From Zingiber officinale (Eukaryota > Streptophyta > Magnoliopsida > Zingiberales > Zingiberaceae), in NCBI RefSeq assembly GCF_018446385.1, contig NC_056000.1, forward strand, positions 50,190,722 to 50,254,721: a stretch of 64,000 nucleotides of DNA, read 5' to 3'. Below, one piece after another: positions 32,712 to 43,062 of this stretch (the first letter of the stretch is position 1; each line of letters opens with the position of its first letter). A program made the position numbers and the translations under genes. The notes beneath the pieces are model-generated. The model searched no databases, was not told the DNA's origin, and saw nothing but the letters and a program-made list of their open reading frames with translations.

Positions 32712-32963
32712 GGATGGAGACGACGACGGAAAACACAGCGAAGATGAGAAAAGTGTTGGCGAAGAAACCCTAGAATTTGGAACAGGGAGCTCTGAATGCT
32801 TCGACGGCTCGCAGCGTAACGAACGAGGAGAGAGAGCGCGAGTATAATAAATAAAAGTAGGGAAGAAGAAGAACAAACTTATATATTAAAATTTAAATAA
32901 TTCATAAATTTTAATATTACACATTAAAAATAGTATAATTTAATTAGATGTTAAAATATATTA

Positions 32964-33751
32964 TGATCATGTCCGAACGCTGAATCAACGGACGCTGGAC
33001 ACGTGGCGCTCTCCGAACCGCTGACGTGGATCTCCGACCGGTCGTACGGACCTCCGGCGAATCTGCAAGGAAGTCGGGCCGGGAAGAGATTCCCGGAGAC
33101 GACCCTCCGACGCTCAAGTCAGGCAAGTGGACAACAAAGAAGTGGCTCTTAATCTCAGAGAATGCGTACCTCCGATGAAGTGTGAGACCCTTTATATAGA
33201 GCTGCAAAGAGGCTCACGCACACATACCGAGGTGAGTACGTATCCTCAGCCCATACCTCAGCATGGGCTTGTCATAAGAGCTTACCTGACACCATACTAC
33301 TACAGTCCGAGCACACCTCTGATGGGACAGCTGAACCCTCTGTCATAAGATCCTGCGTATGGCCTAATCGTCGGACATGCCCGCTGTCAGAAGATGTTCC
33401 CTTGTCCTTTTCTCCTTTTACCCCATGCCGAGCGTCCGGCTGGTCAGCATGTTCCCTCACGTCCGGCCGGTTGTATGTGCTGGTCCGCTCGGGAGATTCC
33501 CGGTCGTGTGCTCTGGACTGTTCGCAGTGTTGCTATTTTATGTCTTCGGCCAAGCAGGCTACCCGATCGGCCCGGCGACCTTGTTCCCCATGAGCGTCGG
33601 AGACCCGACTCCCTGTCGGGCCGTTTTTAATTCCGCTGAGACCCCCTTCTGCCGACCGACTTTCCCTTTTCCGGTCGGCCGTTTGACCCTTTGACTTCCA
33701 CGTGGCGATGACTTCCCCCAGAGGGGGGTCCCTATTCTTACTGCCGAATCA
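32964..33751 (-). repeat. Gypsy A 3' LTR
   Basis: 788 bp, pairs with 50748-51533. Frames such as 33377-33694 and 33394-33630 recur in both LTRs only because the LTRs are copies. They have no domain and are not annotated as genes. Confidence 0.93.
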
Positions 33752-33772
33752 CTTGCCTCCCCTTCAAGTCTA
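33752..33772 (-). other. Polypurine tract of Gypsy A
   Basis: Minus strand reads TTGAAGGGGAGGCAAG directly against the 3' LTR, the expected plus-strand primer site. Confidence 0.7.
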
Positions 33773-34396
33773 GTCGAAGGAGGCGATTAGTCCGACTGAC
33801 TGGACCATCAGTTGGGCCGAGCGGCGTACTGCAACTACCATCCGCTCGGAAACAAGGGGCAGCCAAAACGCCAGTCAACGCCAACATTACTCAGCATCTC
33901 TTCGAAGTTTCCGCCAATCTCCATCATTAAGGTCGAGCACGCGCTCATTAAATGCGTTCCAGTGGCTGAATGCCACGTGGCGGTGCTGCCGTCATTATAC
34001 GGCGGCAGCGTGGTGTTCTGATGGGATCGAGGCGGTTTGAAATGAACGGCGCGATGCGTGCTCCGATTCTTGCGATCTGGATCCGACGGTAGAGGCCGCT
34101 CGGGCTCCACCCTAAAAAAGCTTCTCTTCTTCCCTTCGCCTCAGTACTGCTGTCGCGTGCTCACCGCTTCTTCTCGCGTTCCAGCTTTCCGGCGATCTTG
34201 CATTTCTGTTTTCGGCGATCTCCGATGCTCTTCCCTCAATCCTCCTCTTCGTTGTAAGGTTCTTCTTCTTTCTCTCTTTGGTTCTGGCGTTTTCTTTGCA
34301 TTTCTTTCCCAAGTTTTCGTCCTCGGGCTACTGTTTCGTTGCCATCTTCTTCCTTTTATCCTCTTTCATTTTCTTTTGATTTCGTCCGTTCGGACA

Positions 34397-36640
34397 ATGG
34401 CCCATTCCTCTCAACCCGAAGACCAGACCCTCGGCCCATGGTACTCTACCATGGAGTCGCGCTTCGATCGGCGCAACGCCGATATTCTGATTAATAGTTT
34501 TGACATCCCCTCCGACCTTGAAATCATCCTCCCCACAGATTCCGCTCGGCCACACAAACCGCCGCGCGGAGCTTTCTGTGTTTTCCGCGACCAGTTTGTA
34601 GCTGGTCTGCGATTTCCGATTCATCCCTTCTTTGTAGAAGTTTGCAACTTTTTCGGCATTCCGCTCGGAAGCCTAGTCCCTAATACCTTCCGCCTCCTAT
34701 GCGGCGGCGTCGTCTTATTCAAGATCCATAACATTCCTCTCCGACCGGAGGTCTTCTATTATTTCTATTACCCTAAACAGTCCGAGCCGGGCACTTACAT
34801 GTTCCAGGCTCGGCCAGGTTTAGTTTTCTTCAATAAACTACCTTCTTCCAATAAGCATTGGAAAAAATTCTATTTTTATATTCGCCTTCCCGAGCGGCCT
34901 CCCTTCCGAACCCAATGGCAGGTCGGCCATCCTCTCTCCCCAGAACTCAAAAGGTTCAAGACCCGGCCGGATTATCTCCACGTCGCCAACATGCTTGCCG
35001 GTCTGCGGTTTGACATCAACAAATTCCTTCCAGAAGGGGTTATGTACATATTTGGCTTGAGTCCGATCAGAACCCCCCTTCCGAGCGGCTTCCGTAAAAA
35101 TTTTACTTTGTGCATTCGTTTTAATTGCTAACTGATTTTCTCTGTTTTCCTTTGCAGCGAACATCGTCATGGAGTCGGTAATGGCTGGAATTTTGAAAAA
35201 GAAGGCGGCGGCGCTCGAGGCCGCGGCGACCAAAGAGATGGAGCAATTGGGCATTCAGCCGGTCGGCTCCAACGAAGGCGAGAGCGAAACACATGCTGGG
35301 GAGTCGGTTGCCCAGGCTTCTATCCAGGAGCCAGCGGCTGGCACAACCGCTAGTCGGGAGCCTTCCGTCCGGGAGGAGGGGTCGGCGCAAGAAGAAGAGC
35401 GCCCGCTTCGACAAAAAAGACGCCGGGCTGAAACGCCACTCCGCTCGACTACTTCTGCGATCCATCCATCCGAGCGGGCCACCGCTGCTTCCCGAGGCAA
35501 AGTGCCAGAGATCGAGGCGATTTCGTCCTATCGGACTCCTTCCCAACTTGACGCGTCTGCGGACCCTCTTGAGGTCGTTCCAATCAGCATCCTTCTGCCC
35601 GCTCCCCGCTAAGTCCACCGCTCTACAATTTTGTCCTAGTTTTCTGCATCGGCTTCCGTTCCTTCTCTGGCTTCCGCCCAGACGACCCCCGGTCGGCGCC
35701 ACACCGTCTGTCTCACTCCACCTCCCACCGAAAAGTTGTTGCCCGAGGCCAATCGACCAACCGCGCCCGAGCACATGATCACAATGAAGGGGCCCTTAGC
35801 CGAAATGTGGGCCGACGCTAGGGCGCGTGTGGCGATGATTCCACTCAGCAACTTGGCCAATAGCCACATATGCAGCAGGCTACTGGGATAAGTGCGCTTT
35901 CTTCCGAGTTCTTTATGCATTCTTTCCGATCGGCCACTAACAACTTGTGTTTTCTTTTTTGTCAGAGATGGGTGGAGGAGATTGCTGTCTCCAACCGTCT
36001 GGCGATGGTGGACGAAGAATTAAAGAGATTAAAGAGTGCGGGCGGCATACCTTCTCAGGGTCCAACTTATGCCGAGCTGCAAAAAGAGCTCAAAAAGACC
36101 CAGGATTTGTTGGAGGCCGAATGGAAGAAGACGGCCGACCAGGCGCACAATCTGGCTGAACTTGATCGCGTGAATAAATCACTGGATCGCAAGATAAGCC
36201 TGGCGACCGAGCAGAAGAACACGGCTATCTCCGATTTGGAGAAGAAGAATGTAGAGGCTCGGGAGCTGGAGCAAAAAGTTAAAGAGCTGATGGAGCAGAT
36301 CGATGAAGAAAAGGCGGGCCGCTCGGCCGATGCAATTAAGCACAAGGACGAACTGAAAACTCTGCAGGAGTCCCTCGTCGCCTCCCAAGCGGCCTTTAAA
36401 GAATATCAAGAGGTTGAGTCTGCCCGAGTCGCAACCTTGAGGCTAAACTACATCCGTTCGGCCGAATTTTCAGAGAAAGTCTGCGAACGGATGTACACTG
36501 CATTTGACCTTGCTATGACCGCCACCACCACATATTTGAAGTCCAAGGGTCTTCTTCCTGACTCTGCTCTCATCCCGACCGCAGATCAAGTGGTGCTTCT
36601 TGACAACATCCCGAAGGATCTTTACGATTATCTAGAATAG
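34397..36640 (+). CDS. Antisense ORF (aORF) of Gypsy A, spliced, 'putative gypsy-type transposon' domain plus coiled coil
   Basis: It lies opposite to gag-pol, between integrase and the 3' LTR. Exon 1, 34397-35093 (ATG chosen because the conserved part MAHSSQPEDQTLGPWYSTME starts there), ends in TTCC|GTAAAA. Exon 2 starts at 35158 after TTTGCAG and keeps frame across the junction. Exon 1 carries a compact domain (GVVLFKIHNIPLRPEVFYYF, RPGLVFFNKLPSSNKHWKKF) of the type Pfam calls Transposase_28 (PF04195), known from plant Gypsy elements. Exon 2 is hydrophilic with a basic RQKRRRAE patch. It is interrupted at TAA 35610-35612, and recognisable sequence goes on in another frame to about 35882. 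Exon 3 (about 35966-36640) encodes a long coiled coil (residues rich in E, K, L) and ends IPKDLYDYLE. The function is unknown. One frame break means the present copy is probably inactive. Confidence 0.7.
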
Positions 36641-36881
36641 AAGTTTATGTGTAATTCGGCCGCTCGGCTAAAAACGGTCACTTTTTTGTAATTCAGGCGC
36701 TCGGCCTTAAGGTTTTAAATGCTATCCTTTCGCTTGCTTCTTCATTTATCAATCAGTATGTGTGCTGGCCGGTCGAACTACCAACTACCGTTCGTATTCC
36801 CTTAATTCTCCTTGGCATTCGCCTTTCCTCTCACCTTTCTCGTGTTCGAAAGGGATTTTATCAATCGCCTGGATTTCTCTG
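36641..36881. other. Tail between aORF and SIRE insertion; stub of integrase
   Basis: On the plus strand this would be the aORF 3' UTR. On the minus strand, the first codons next to 36881 continue the integrase frame broken by the insertion (TNREI), then similarity stops. The C-terminal integrase was therefore already lost. Confidence 0.5.
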
Positions 36882-38017
36882 TGTTGGACCGTTAGATTCG
36901 ATAGAGGGGGGGGGGGAGAATATCGATTCGAAAATATCGAGTATAAGCGCAGCGAAAAAGTAAAATAGACACAGTTGTTTTACTTCGTTCAGAGCCTGTG
37001 ACGACTCCTACTCGAAGGCCCGTGGTCCTTGACCACTTTCGTTGGGCAATCACTAGCAATTCGAAATAATGATTACAAAAGAACCGTACAGTGAATGCTA
37101 ATGAAAACTAAAAACAAAATACCGACAAGAAGGGAAAAGAATGGAGCGTAGTGTCGGAGCTTTGTTGGCGTCGCACTGAACGTTGAGCAGCAAGACCAGC
37201 AGTAGAAGAATTCTCAGCTTAATTGATTGATTCTGAAGCTCCTGCCTGGGGCTTCTTTTATATGCTGTTCCAGGCGCCTGGATCCCTTCCGGGCGCCTGG
37301 AATGTGACGTAACTGCACAAACCATGATGCTCCACGTGGCGACGACTCGGCTGGATAGAATTCGCCTTCCGGGCGCCCGGATCCCTTCCGGGCGACCGGA
37401 CCACCTTGTTCCAGAAAACTTCTTTTTCCTGCAAAACAAAGTTAGTCCGAGGCAAATGTATATCCTATAACACAGATTATCAGCACAGTTAAAGTTCAAC
37501 AGATAAATAAAATGAGTATGACTTAGATTCCGTCTTTCCGAGACCGGAATCTAGTCACGATCTCGACTTAGACATCCGAAATGGATCTAAGCCGGATCGA
37601 CGCCTAATGTCCCCTTCCCGGGAACGCGTCCTCACAGTCACTCCCCTCCAGTGACTTACCTCACTTACCTGCCAGACGTCCGGTCAGCCCGTCGACCCGT
37701 CTGGACTTCTCGCCAAGCGTCCGGTCAGCCCGTCGACCCGCTTGGACTTCTCGCCAGCTATCCGGTCAGCCCGTCGACCTAGCTGGACTTCTCGCCAAGC
37801 GTCCGGTCAGCCCGTCGACCCGCTTGGACTTCTCGCCAGCTATCCGGTCAGCCCGTCGACCTAGCTGGACTTCGTGCCAGACATCCGGTCAGCCCGTCGA
37901 CCTGTCTGGGCTTCTCCTGCACACTTGATCAAAGTGTCAGACAATAACAAACTAACTTAACCTGATTTGTCATTCATCAAAACCTGGGTTAAATCGTTAG
38001 TGCTAACCGCACCAACA
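36882..38017 (-). repeat. SIRE-type element 3' LTR
   Basis: 1136 bp. Contains a TATAAAAG box on the minus strand (complement of 37255-37262), GC-rich palindromic GGGCGCCCGG/CCGGGCGCC segments (37268-37400) and the six-unit hairpin array (37672-37909). Confidence 0.95.
37672..37909. repeat. Six 41-bp tandem hairpin units with covarying stems (3' LTR)
   Basis: Units start at 37672, 37713, 37754, 37795, 37836 and 37877. Each is a 7-nt arm, the constant 19-mer TCCGGTCAGCCCGTCGACC, the exact complement of the arm, and an 8-nt linker. The arms are CCAGACG, CCAAGCG, CCAGCTA, CCAAGCG, CCAGCTA and CCAGACA. Every one is matched by its own reverse complement. Inside the 19-mer GGTC and GACC can extend the stem. 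Confidence 0.95.
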
Positions 38018-39539
38018 ATCTCCCCCTTTTTGATGGAATGACAACCTGGTTAAGTTAGTGAAAACATATGCAAGTAACAACATGCATTTATGTGGTTTTT
38101 AAGTTAGTTAGTTAGTATTTTCAAATTGGTTTAGCTAACTTAACCACCTAACCCTTCTCCCCCTTTGGCATTCATCAAAAAATGAACAAAGGTAAATAAT
38201 CATAGTGAAGAGTTATTGTAAAAAAATAAGCACAGATTTTTTGAAATGTCAAGATAATCTTGGGGAATTTAAACTTTTGAAAATTTGTTTAAAGCATTAG
38301 CTTTTAGCTTTTAGAAAGCTAGCTAAGTTTAGATAGTTTCATTTACAAACATAAGTTTTCAAACACCAAAATTCCAAAACTAAGTTTGAAAAATTTATTT
38401 TTCCAAAAACTGATTTATTTTTCAACACTAAGTTTGTAAACGATTTAATTTAAAACTTAAGTTTTGACAATGATTTAAGTTTGAAAAATCTAACTTTCAT
38501 AATTTTCAACACTGAGTTTTTGCAAATCAAATTTCAGTTTACAAATGTTGATTTTGAACTTTACTTTTAGTTTTCAAAGGAGTTTGGTAGAACTAATTTT
38601 GATAAAGTAAAATAATTAAATCTAATTTTCAAAAATCAAAATTTTAAAGTTCAAAAGTACTAGTTTAAAAATCATGGTTTAAAATACTTGAAAAGTTGAG
38701 TTTTCAAGGACTAAGTAAAAAGGATAAAAAGTTTGTGATTTAAAACAAACAATTTAAAAAATTTTAAACAAGTTGATTTTGAAAATTGATTTTTAAACTT
38801 TGATTTTCAAAATTAAGGAAAATGATTTTGAGAAGCTTAGTTTGTAAACTTAAGTTTTGAAAAATCTAATTTTTTAAACTAATTTTTTTATTTTTTATTA
38901 AAATTGAGGTAGAATTTTCTAGAGAGATTTTAAAGAGAAGATTAAAAAATAGCACTTTAAGGAGATAATTAAAAAATAAACCTCCCCCTTAATTTGATAC
39001 TTAACTTTAACCAGCTGTCTAACCAATTAGGTACTAACTAGCTATCAGAAGATAGTAGCTTTCACATGGTTAGTCAGATTAAGTTGATTACAAGCAGTCA
39101 GTTTTTTTTTTTTTTTGACTTGACTGAATAACTCTAATCTGATTAATATCTGAGTTGTGTTTAACGTCCAGACTTATGTTGATGCACTGAAATAAGCATC
39201 TTAAGTCCAGATAGTTGGCCTATGCATCTCACCCCTTTCTATGTTTGTCAGACACAAGCAAGGTAAACCTAGGGTGTTGGTGAGATGCTCAAAAACTAGT
39301 CCTATGGGTACATGCTTTCTAAGGATTCAAAACTAGTCTAAGGCCAAAACTGTTTTTGAAAATCTAAAAATGGTAAGTTTTTTGAAAACATACAGTTTTA
39401 ACTTATAAGTTAAAAAAAGTTTTTAGAAAAATTATAGTCTACCGAGATAAAACATAATCAATGTAGGTCTGAAATATCACTAGATAAATCCAAAATATTT
39501 TACAAGTAGTGTAGCTACAGAAGTAGGTCATCACTAAAG
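38018..39539 (-). other. AT-rich 3' internal region with repeated polypurine-like tracts
   Basis: The purine tract AAAAAGGGGGAGAT abuts the 3' LTR (complement of 38018-38031). Similar tracts are at about 38155-38166 (AAAGGGGGAGAA) and 38985-38994 (AAGGGGGAGG). The rest is AT-rich low-complexity sequence built of AAATTTTGAAAA/TTTTCAAA words. No coding region. Confidence 0.7.
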
Positions 39540-40794
39540 CTACTGAGATGATGAAGGGGGTGGTCCAGATCCCAAGGATCGAATAAGTGCCATCAGCTCA
39601 GTGTGTCGGGTGTCTCCGGCAGCTCGTAACTCGGCAACCTCTCGCCGTATGTCTCGATGAAAATCAGAGTTCTCCTGCTGGAGACTCGCCATAGCTCTCT
39701 CTAGTCCGGTCATACGGTCGGCTAGAGTGCGGGGAGCGTGTCGTGGTGCTCGAGCTGGGGGTGGTGGTGGAGCCGGTGCGGCTTCCTCTGGAAATAGTGC
39801 GAGCATGAACTCGTCCACCTGTGCGTCTGGATCGGGCTGGTGCTGTGCCCCCCTCCGCCAAGACATAGTCCCGTCATCTCTATCTATATGGATGTCGGCT
39901 AGGGAAAAGTTCCGAGCGGCTATAACATCGAACTCGGTCATATGGGCAACGTCTCCCCTAGTGACATCAATGTGCAACGAGGACATATAAGCTGTCAGAA
40001 TGTGACCAAATGGTATATGGACTCGACTGTCAGTCACAAATCCAGCTGAATGGATGATGGTGGAGAAGATATGTAGGTTGATGTCAATGTCTAACCTATG
40101 AATCAAGGCATAAAGTAAGAACGAATGGAATGGGCGCATCACAGCGATGTCCCGAGTGGTCAGTGGTAAAATGCAAAGGACTACAACCCTATAAAGAGCG
40201 TAGTCCTGGACTCGAAGTTCTACTGACCTAAACTGTGTCATAGTGGGATCTCTCTCTCCTCCGAAAAAATACGAATAATTCGTATCGAGAGTAATATGTG
40301 AGTAGGGATCTTCGAACGGTAGATCCCTCGGAGGATAGCACAAAAAGGAGCAAGTAAATGGACGCAACTCTAAAAACTCTCGGATAGTCGTAGGGGAAAA
40401 TACGATATCAGTGCCTGCTGCCCTAGTGGTATATGTGAGATCGTCCACTCTCACTAGGTTATTGCAAAATTCGGCACACAGACTTATGTTTATTGGACTA
40501 GTACATTCGACAAGGTTCCTTAAGTTATAGTGGCCTATAACCTCTAAAGCGGAGGGACATGACCTTAGAAAGAACGATCTATCTATTTAGGTAGTCCTAA
40601 TGGCCTTATAAATAGTAGACTCAAACTTAATCCTAAGGTCGTCTATGGGAAACCTAGGGTCTGTACTAGCATTGGAGGGTCCAGCACCAGTATTTGTTCG
40701 TTTCTTACTGTTAAAAAAAATATTCTAAGAAAGTTTGCAAAAATAATTTCAATTAAAATTTCAGATAGGGGAAGAAGTTTTACCGAGGAGCCAT
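39540..40794 (-). pseudogene. Second ORF of the SIRE-type element: spliced 'putative plant transposon protein'
   Basis: Exon 1 (40784-40794) encodes MAPR minus the last base. A 76-bp GT..AG intron follows, and exon 2 (40707-39540) completes the Arg codon, so the frame is 392 codons. A single in-frame TAA (40587-40589) breaks it near residue 44; the 304 codons from 40454 onward are open. The body (VRVDDLTYTTRAAGTDIVFS, ATIREFLELRPF-like, HSFLLYALIHRLDIDIN) resembles the plant-transposon domain that Pfam names Transposase_32 (PF20167). A proline-rich hinge (APAPPPPPARAP) and a short coiled coil (LADRMTGLERAMASLQQEN) follow. It occupies the place where pol would be. The function is not known. 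One point stop is the only visible defect. Confidence 0.7.
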
Positions 40795-41109
40795 CGATAA
40801 ATATAGATCTGACGACCTCGGTTGAATCGCGACAGCGTCTTCACCGTAAGAAAATTTTAGTTAAAAGTACTTTCGCGCTGAGGTTCAAAGTGAACCTTGG
40901 CAAAAGTGAGAGTGAGTGGTGCAAAGATTGGGGGCGCCTGCTGTCCCTTATTTATAGGGGACTCTGGGCGCCCGGGGTTGATTTAGGGCGGGGCGCCCGG
41001 ATCCCCATCCGGGCACCCCGGAGGGGAATACCAGGGGCGCCCGCCCCTGGTTTTTTATTGCATTTTTTTTTTTTTGGAGTTTTAGGTTTTGGAGTTAAGT
41101 TTTAAGATT
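40795..41109 (-). other. Spacer upstream of second ORF
   Basis: Contains GGGGCGCCCGG-type palindromic words (about 40965-41045) like those in the LTR, suggesting a promoter or LTR-derived piece ahead of the second ORF. Nothing else was seen. Confidence 0.4.
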
Positions 41110-42520
41110 TTGAAATTAAAATTTTGAATTAAATATTTTGAAACTGAATTTTTTTTAAAAAGTTGAAATTAAACTTAAAATTTTGAAATTAATATTTTTA
41201 AGTTTGAAATTAAAATTTTGAAAATAATTTTTAAGTTTAAAATTAAAATTTTGAAAATAATTTTTAAGTTTTAAAATTAAAATTTTGAAATTAATTTTTG
41301 AGTTTAAAATTAAAATTTTGAAATTAATTTTTTAAGTTTAAAATTAAAATTTTGAGAATAATTTTTAAGTTTAAAATTAAAATTTTGAAATTAATTTTTT
41401 AAGTTTAAAATTAAAATTTTGAAAATAATTTTTAAGTTTAAAATTAAAATTTTGAGAATAATTTTTAAGTTTAAAATTAAAATTTTGAAAATAATTTTTA
41501 AGTTTAAAATTAAAATTTTGAAATTAGTTTTTGAGTTTAAAATTAAAATTTTGAAATTAATTTTTGAGTTTTAAAATTAAAATTTTGAAATTAATTTTTA
41601 AGTTTAAAATTAAAATTTTGAAATTAATTTTTAAGTTTAAAATTAAAATTTTGAAATTAATTTTTGAGTTTTAAAATTAAAATTTTGAAATTAATTTTTA
41701 AGTTTAAAATTAAAATTTTGAAATTAATTTTTAAGTTTAAAATTAAAATTTTGAAATTAATTTTTGAGTTTTAAAATTAAAATTTTGAAATTAATTTTTG
41801 AGTTTAAAATTAAAATTTTGAAATTAATTTTTAAGTTTAAAATTAAAATTTTGAAATTAATTTTTGAGTTTTAAAATTAAAATTTTGAAATTAATTTTTA
41901 AGTTTAAAATTAAAATTTTGAAAATAATTTTGAAAATAATTTTTAAGTTTAAAATTAAAATTTTGAAATTAATTTTTGAGTTTAAAATTAAAACTTTGAA
42001 ATTAATTTTTGAGTTTAAAATTAAAATTTTGAAATTAATTTTTTAGTTTAAAATTAAAATTTTGAAAATAATTTTTAAATTTAAAATTAAAATTTTGAAA
42101 TTAATTTTTAAGTTTAAAATTTTGAAATTAATTTTTGAGTTTAAAATTAAAATTTTGAAAATAATTTTTGAGTTTAAAATTAAAATTTTGAAAATAATTT
42201 AATAATTTTTAAGTTTAAAATTGAAATTTTAAAAATAATTTTTAAGTTTAAAATTAAAATTTTGAAAATAATTTTTAAGTTTAAAATTGAAATTTTAAAA
42301 ATAATTTTTAAGTTTAAAATTAAAATTTTGAAAATAATTTTTAAGTTTAAAATTAAAATTTTGAAATTAATTTTTAAGTTTAAAATTGAAATTTTGAAAA
42401 TAAATTTTTAAGTTTAAAATTAAAATTTTGAAAATAAATTTTAAGTTTAAAATTAAAATTTTGAAAATAATTTTTAAGTTAAAATTAAAAGTTTGAAATT
42501 AATTTTTAAGTTTTAAAAAC
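41110..42520. repeat. 33-bp AT-rich tandem array
   Basis: About 43 copies of TTTTTAAGTTTAAAATTAAA plus AATTTTGAAATTAA and close variants (AAATTAA/AAAATAA, AAGTTT/GAGTTT). The 33-bp period equals 11 codons, so open frames run through parts of it (for example 41864-42046). These are a consequence of the period, not genes. Confidence 0.95.
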
Positions 42521-43062
42521 TTTAAAATTAAAATTTAAGCCTTATTCATCTCACCCGATCTATATTATCAATCAGGGAATCCTATGATTTTGTGAGATGA
42601 AATTAGTTTGATTACAGAGTTTTGGTTTAACTTGTGTTAGATTCAGACTTAGCTTTGGTTTCCACAAATAGGCATTCTTCGGATAAACTTCTAAGCTTGG
42701 TGAGTCACAAGGACATCATTAGAAATAACCAACCTTTCGAGGTTTTCCGAATAGTCCTATCCACGGAACTTAGTACTAAATTTTGGTCTAACTGGTTAGG
42801 ATTCGTTTAAGGGTAGTTTCGGTCAGTTCCACTTGGCCAAATGCACCAGATCGAAACCATATCTTTCTAGACATGCGATGCCCAAGTTTCCCTAACGTAC
42901 TATCATCCAAAAAATTTCACCAATACCATGATTCAAGTTAAACTTGGTCTCTAATTCTAATTGCCCTGCCGGGTTTGTTAGTTTTGAGTTACCCTGTCGG
43001 GTAAGTTAGTTTTGGAGGTGCCAGCTATTCTGGAGCCTCCCCCTGAATCATTGGCCATTAAT
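42521..43062 (-). other. Region between gag and the tandem array
   Basis: No pol domain was recognised. A further polypurine-like tract, CAGGGGGAGGC, lies just after gag (complement of about 43036-43046). Confidence 0.5.

Noticed and set aside
33272-33694. ORFs repeated at 51024-51478
   Set aside because: They recur only because the LTRs of Gypsy A are copies; no domain.
37098-37499. 133-codon ORF repeated at 45167-45571
   Set aside because: Lies in both SIRE-type LTRs, no domain; the identity reflects LTR duplication, not a gene pair.
37672-37909. CRISPR-like array (constant repeat, variable parts)
   Set aside because: The variable parts are 7-nt arms that mirror each other within a unit, not unique spacers, and the context is a plant retrotransposon.
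41864-42046. 60-codon Lys/Ile-rich ORF
   Set aside because: Product of the 33-bp period in the AT-rich array.
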